From assembly GCA_021107195.1 (NCBI GenBank), contig JAIOTF010000244.1, forward strand, positions 1-8,813: DNA of 8,813 bases, given 5' to 3'. Origin of the DNA: Anaerolineaceae bacterium. Its GTDB lineage: Bacteria > Chloroflexota > Anaerolineae > Anaerolineales > Anaerolineaceae. Below the pieces are notes generated by a model. That model searched no databases, was not told the origin of the DNA, and saw only the letters and a program-made list of their open reading frames with translations. Shown one piece after another: positions 5,616 through 8,813 of this stretch. Made by a program: the position numbers and the translations under genes. Position 1 is the stretch's first letter, and every line of letters begins with the position of its first letter.

Positions 5616-6707
5616 ATGTTAGACCATTATTATGCAGTGATCATGGCAGGCGGTGGCGGAACACGTTTATGGCCTCTCTCCCGAAAGGGACGCCCAAAGC
5701 AGATGCTTCAATTGATTGGAGAGCGTACAATGTTTCAACTCGCTGTTGATCGGTTGGAGGGATTGTTCCCTGCTGAACGGATCCTGGTGGTGACTGTGGC
5801 AGAACAGGCTGCCGGATTACAGGCTCAGTGTCCGGAGATTCCTGAAGAAAATTATCTTCTGGAATCTATGCCGCGTGGCACGGCTTCAGTCGTTGGACTG
5901 GCAGCGATTGAGCTGATCCATCGCGATCCAGAGGCAACCATGGCGATCCTTACAGCCGACCATTATATAGAAGATGTCCCCATGTTCCAGAATTTACTGT
6001 CAGCAGCCTTTGATGTTGCCCAGCGCGGCAATTTGGTTACCCTGGGGATTGTGCCGACTTTTCCGGCGACAGGCTATGGGTATGTGCAGCGCGGCCAGGA
6101 ACTGGAAATCTTTCGCGGGGCAGCGGCTTACCATGCCTTGCGGTTTAAGGAAAAACCGGATACAGCCAAAGCCAAAGAGATGCTGGCTGGAGGTGACCAT
6201 TATTGGAATTCAGGCATGTTCATCTGGCGGGCAGACCGTATTTTGGAGGAAATTCGCGGGTTGATGCCTGACCTGGCTGGAAAATTGGCTGAAATCTCGG
6301 AAGCATGGGAAAGGGCAGACGAGAAGGATGTACTGCAGGAAGTGTGGCCAACGATTCACCCAGAAACGATCGATTATGGTATTATGGAGCACGCTGCCCG
6401 GGTGGCAGTGTTGCCTGCAGCCGATTTAGGTTGGAATGATGTCGGTAGTTGGGATTCGTTATTTGACGTCTTGCCTGCTGATGAGAATGGAAATATCGTT
6501 GTCCAGGCCAAGCATTTTGGCCTGAATACAGAGTCTTCTCTGATATTTGGAAGTTCCAGCGAACGCGTGATTGTGACTGTTGGGGTTAAGGATCATATTG
6601 TGGTGGATACTGGTGATGTCGTGTTCATCTGCCCCCGTAGTGATGCACAGAAGGTACGCGAACTGGTCAACGCTTTCAAAAATTCAGAGTGGCAGAGTTA
6701 TTTGTAG
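5616..6707 (+). CDS. manC: Mannose-1-phosphate guanylyltransferase (GDP-mannose pyrophosphorylase)
   Basis: This enzyme makes GDP-mannose from GTP and mannose 1-phosphate, the donor for mannosylated glycans, glycolipids and compatible solutes, and the precursor of GDP-fucose. The 363-residue product begins with the nucleotidyltransferase signature AGGGGTRLWPLSRKGRPKQ (11-29). It then shows LTADHYI (112-118, often LPADH in relatives), TGYGYVQRG (152-160), RFKEKPD (176-182), WNSGMFIW (197-204), IDYGIMEHA (262-270) and LGWNDVGSWDSL (281-292). It is the short single-function form; the C-terminal isomerase domain of the two-domain ManC/AlgA type is absent. The ATG at 5616 is preferred because GAGGA (5606-5610) lies 5 nt upstream. 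An ATG at 5586 would add ten residues and overlap dprA. It is 1 bp after the dprA stop and 9 bp before topA, so it belongs to the operon despite its unrelated pathway. Confidence 0.93.
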   Translation: MLDHYYAVIMAGGGGTRLWPLSRKGRPKQMLQLIGERTMFQLAVDRLEGLFPAERILVVTVAEQAAGLQAQCPEIPEENYLLESMPRGTASVVGLAAIELIHRDPEATMAILTADHYIEDVPMFQNLLSAAFDVAQRGNLVTLGIVPTFPATGYGYVQRGQELEIFRGAAAYHALRFKEKPDTAKAKEMLAGGDHYWNSGMFIWRADRILEEIRGLMPDLAGKLAEISEAWERADEKDVLQEVWPTIHPETIDYGIMEHAARVAVLPAADLGWNDVGSWDSLFDVLPADENGNIVVQAKHFGLNTESSLIFGSSSERVIVTVGVKDHIVVDTGDVVFICPRSDAQKVRELVNAFKNSEWQSYL

Positions 6708-6710
6708 GAG
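6706..6710 (+). promoter_or_regulatory. Ribosome-binding site that sets the TTG start of topA
   Basis: AGGAG begins within the TAG stop codon of manC (6705-6707) and lies 6 nt before TTG at 6717. That spacing is good, and the codons after it encode a recognisable four-cysteine module joined in frame to topoisomerase I. This supports TTG 6717 over any later start. Confidence 0.8.
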
Positions 6711-6716
6711 TTAGGT

Positions 6717-8813
6717 TTGGAAGCATATTGTGTAAAGTGCAAAGCAAAACGTGAAATGGATAACCTGAAGCCTGATTTTAATGTTTCGGGCGCTCCCATC
6801 ACGCGGGGTACATGCCCAGTGTGTACTACCAAAATGGTGCGCATCGGAAATACTGAGGCACATAAAGGATTGACTCCTCCGCCGAAGCAAAAGCGAAGTC
6901 GACAAAAACGAAGCGGTAAGCTGGTTATTGTCGAATCGCCGGCGAAAGCGCGTACCGTTGGGCGCTTCCTGGGGAAGGGCTATACAGTCAAGGCCTCTGT
7001 TGGGCATGTGCGTGATCTTCTCCGTTCTTCCCTTTCTGTGGATGTCGAGAATGATTTCACGCCAAAATATCGGGTTCCGAATGAAAAGCGACTGATCGTA
7101 AAAGAACTGAAAGCTGACGCAAAGAAGGCCGAAGAAATTTATTTGGCTACTGACCCGGATCGTGAAGGCGAGGCGATTGCCTGGCATTTGATGGAAGCCG
7201 CCGAAATAGAGCTTGAGCGCACCAAGCGCGTGGTGTTCCATGAGATTACAAAAAGCGCGATTGAAGATTCTTTTCAGCATCCCAAACAGCTTGATATGCA
7301 TCTGGTTGATGCACAACAAGCACGGCGAATTCTGGACCGGCTCGTTGGATATGGCATCAGCCCGCTGCTTTGGCAGAAAGTGCGCAGTCGTCTCTCTGCT
7401 GGCCGGGTGCAGTCTGTTGCCTTGCGCATGGTCGTGGAGCGCGAACGCGAGATTGACGCGTTTGAATCCGTAGAATACTGGACGATCAAGGCTAAATTGA
7501 AAGCCGAGGGAGCGAAAGAAGATTATTTGGCTCGCCTTGTGCGAATCGATGGTCGGGAACCGTCATTACCCAATGAAAAAGCTATTCAGGATATCTTAAG
7601 TGATCTGGAAGCAGCTCAGTATGAGATATTGAAGATCAAGCGTGGTGTGCGCACCCGAAAGCCTAACGCGCCCTTTATCACCAGTACTTTGCAGCAGCAG
7701 GCTTCGCGCCGATTGGGCTTTACTGCCAAACGGACGATGGCCTTGGCTCAACAATTATACGAAGGTATTGATGTGGGCGATGGCGGCGGTACGGGCTTGA
7801 TCACTTATATGCGTACTGATTCCACTAATATAGCTAAGGAAGCCGCACGGCAGGCACGTGGTTATATTGCGAATCATTACGGTAAGGAATATGTGCCTGA
7901 AACTCCACATCGTTTCAAGACGAGTGCTAAATCGGCACAGGAAGCACATGAAGCGATCCGCCCGACATCTGTGTTGCGAGAGCCAAAAGCGATTAAAGGT
8001 TATTTGACCCGCGATCAATACCGCCTGTATCAATTGATCTGGCAGGGTTTCATGGCGTCTCAAATGGCAGCCGCGGTTTTCGATACACTGACAATTGAAA
8101 TTGATGCTGATGGTCAAGAACATCAATATAAATTACGTACTTCCGGATCCACGCTCCGCTTCCCGGGTTTCCTTGTGGTCTTTGCTGATGCAAAAAACGG
8201 GGAAAAACCGGAAGAGGAGAATGGTAATGCTTCAATTCCCAACGGATTGGAAGAGGGACAGCGGCAGGTTTTGATTGGCTTGATCCCGGAACAGCATTTC
8301 ACCCAGCCACCGCCGCGCTACACAGATGCCACGCTTGTACAATCACTTGAAGAGCACGGCATTGGACGGCCTTCAACCTACGCGGCCATCTTGTCTACGA
8401 TCCAGGACCGCGGTTATGCGTATAAAGAAAACAAGCGTCTATTCCCCACAGAAACAGGACTGCTTGTCAATGATCTGCTTGTACAGTACTTTGAAGATAT
8501 TATCAATACCGGGTTCTCGGCGAAGATGGAAGAGCAACTGGATGGAATTGCCGGTGGTCATCAAAATTGGGTAAACGTTATATCGGAATTTTATGATAAA
8601 TTTTCACCTGAACTAGAGCACGCCCGAAACGAAATGCCTGAAACCAAAGCGGAACTTGAGAAAATCGGACGGTCATGTCCGAAATGCGGACATGACCTGG
8701 TTATACGTTGGGGACGTTTTGGGAAATTTGTCAGTTGCAGCAATTTCCCTGAATGCCGCTATACCGAGCCGTGGCTTGAAAAGATCGGTGTGCATTGTCC
8801 AAAGTGCAGCAAC
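6717..8813 (+). CDS. topA: DNA topoisomerase I with N-terminal zinc ribbon, 3' end cut off
   Basis: Type IA topoisomerase that relaxes negative supercoils through a 5'-phosphotyrosine link. The window holds the first 699 residues, with no stop before the edge. Residues 1-44 form a four-cysteine module (C5, C8, C33, C36; YCVKCKAKREM and GTCPVCTTKMVRIG) resembling DUF5679. A Lys/Arg/Pro-rich linker (50-67) leads to the usual TopA start, KLVIVESPAKA (68-78), with catalytic E73. The Toprim acidic triad is in TDPDREGEA (D146, D148, E150). LSAGRVQSVAL is at 226-236, and the active-site Y364 is in GLITYMRTDST. HGIGRPSTYA follows around 545-554. The first C-terminal zinc finger is C654, C657, C674, C680, and a second begins with C694 and C697 at the edge. 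The TTG start has AGGAG 6 nt upstream. All catalytic residues are present, so the enzyme should be active. The rest of the gene lies beyond the window. Confidence 0.96.
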   Translation, partial: MEAYCVKCKAKREMDNLKPDFNVSGAPITRGTCPVCTTKMVRIGNTEAHKGLTPPPKQKRSRQKRSGKLVIVESPAKARTVGRFLGKGYTVKASVGHVRDLLRSSLSVDVENDFTPKYRVPNEKRLIVKELKADAKKAEEIYLATDPDREGEAIAWHLMEAAEIELERTKRVVFHEITKSAIEDSFQHPKQLDMHLVDAQQARRILDRLVGYGISPLLWQKVRSRLSAGRVQSVALRMVVEREREIDAFESVEYWTIKAKLKAEGAKEDYLARLVRIDGREPSLPNEKAIQDILSDLEAAQYEILKIKRGVRTRKPNAPFITSTLQQQASRRLGFTAKRTMALAQQLYEGIDVGDGGGTGLITYMRTDSTNIAKEAARQARGYIANHYGKEYVPETPHRFKTSAKSAQEAHEAIRPTSVLREPKAIKGYLTRDQYRLYQLIWQGFMASQMAAAVFDTLTIEIDADGQEHQYKLRTSGSTLRFPGFLVVFADAKNGEKPEEENGNASIPNGLEEGQRQVLIGLIPEQHFTQPPPRYTDATLVQSLEEHGIGRPSTYAAILSTIQDRGYAYKENKRLFPTETGLLVNDLLVQYFEDIINTGFSAKMEEQLDGIAGGHQNWVNVISEFYDKFSPELEHARNEMPETKAELEKIGRSCPKCGHDLVIRWGRFGKFVSCSNFPECRYTEPWLEKIGVHCPKCSN
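8671..8697. repeat. Perfect 11-bp inverted repeat inside topA
   Basis: GGTCATGTCCG (8671-8681) and CGGACATGACC (8687-8697) are exact reverse complements separated by AAATG. They lie over the codons of the first zinc-finger knuckle (SCPKCGHD). No U-run follows on either strand. It could fold as an mRNA hairpin or a small cruciform, or be a protein-binding palindrome. Confidence 0.7.

Noticed and set aside
6711..7319. A 202-codon minus-strand open frame opposite the start of topA
   Set aside because: It is antisense to the clearly recognisable zinc-ribbon and Toprim coding sequence, and its translation looks random.

Overview
The window is a bacterial housekeeping region. One gene, a DUF1015 protein, lies on the minus strand. 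It is divergent from a tightly packed plus-strand cluster: ffh, rpsP (S16), khpA, rimM, dprA, manC (GDP-mannose pyrophosphorylase) and topA, which runs off the right edge. Base composition looks intermediate and even throughout. I see no tRNA, rRNA, insertion sequence, prophage or CRISPR array, and no sign of recent transfer. Every gene is assigned by recognising its motifs by eye.

The organism is probably a member of the Chloroflexota, perhaps class Anaerolineae. This is an inference from three things: topA carries an N-terminal four-cysteine DUF5679-like module, starts at ffh, khpA and topA appear to be GTG or TTG, and the gene order is ffh-rpsP-khpA-rimM followed directly by dprA. It is not proven.

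Layout. A leftward rho-independent terminator at 61-102 closes the DUF1015 gene (124-1443). The gap from 1444 to 1831 holds two divergent sigma-70-type promoters with -35 boxes about 50 bp apart. The leftward one (TTGACC, 18 bp, TATAAT) starts a leader of about 205 nt whose first 36 nt look like an intrinsic terminator. The rightward one (TTGACC, 17 bp, TAAAAT) drives ffh. The most upstream possible ffh start codon, a TTG at 1733, is simply part of that -35 box.

From rpsP onward the genes are 1 to 56 bp apart or overlap, and several stop, start and ribosome-binding elements are shared. The cluster joins protein targeting (Ffh), ribosome structure and assembly (S16, RimM, KhpA), DNA uptake and recombination (DprA), sugar-nucleotide synthesis (ManC) and supercoiling control (TopA). 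In many bacteria rimM is followed by trmD and rplS; here dprA follows instead.

There is no clear new multi-gene system. The points most worth a second look are small: the zinc-ribbon fusion on TopA, a hairpin with a U-run at the start of the DUF1015 transcript, a two-tier G-quadruplex motif just before khpA that nearly matches the thrombin-binding aptamer, a hairpin burying AGGAGG inside the 5' end of rimM, and a perfect 11-bp inverted repeat in the topA zinc-finger region.
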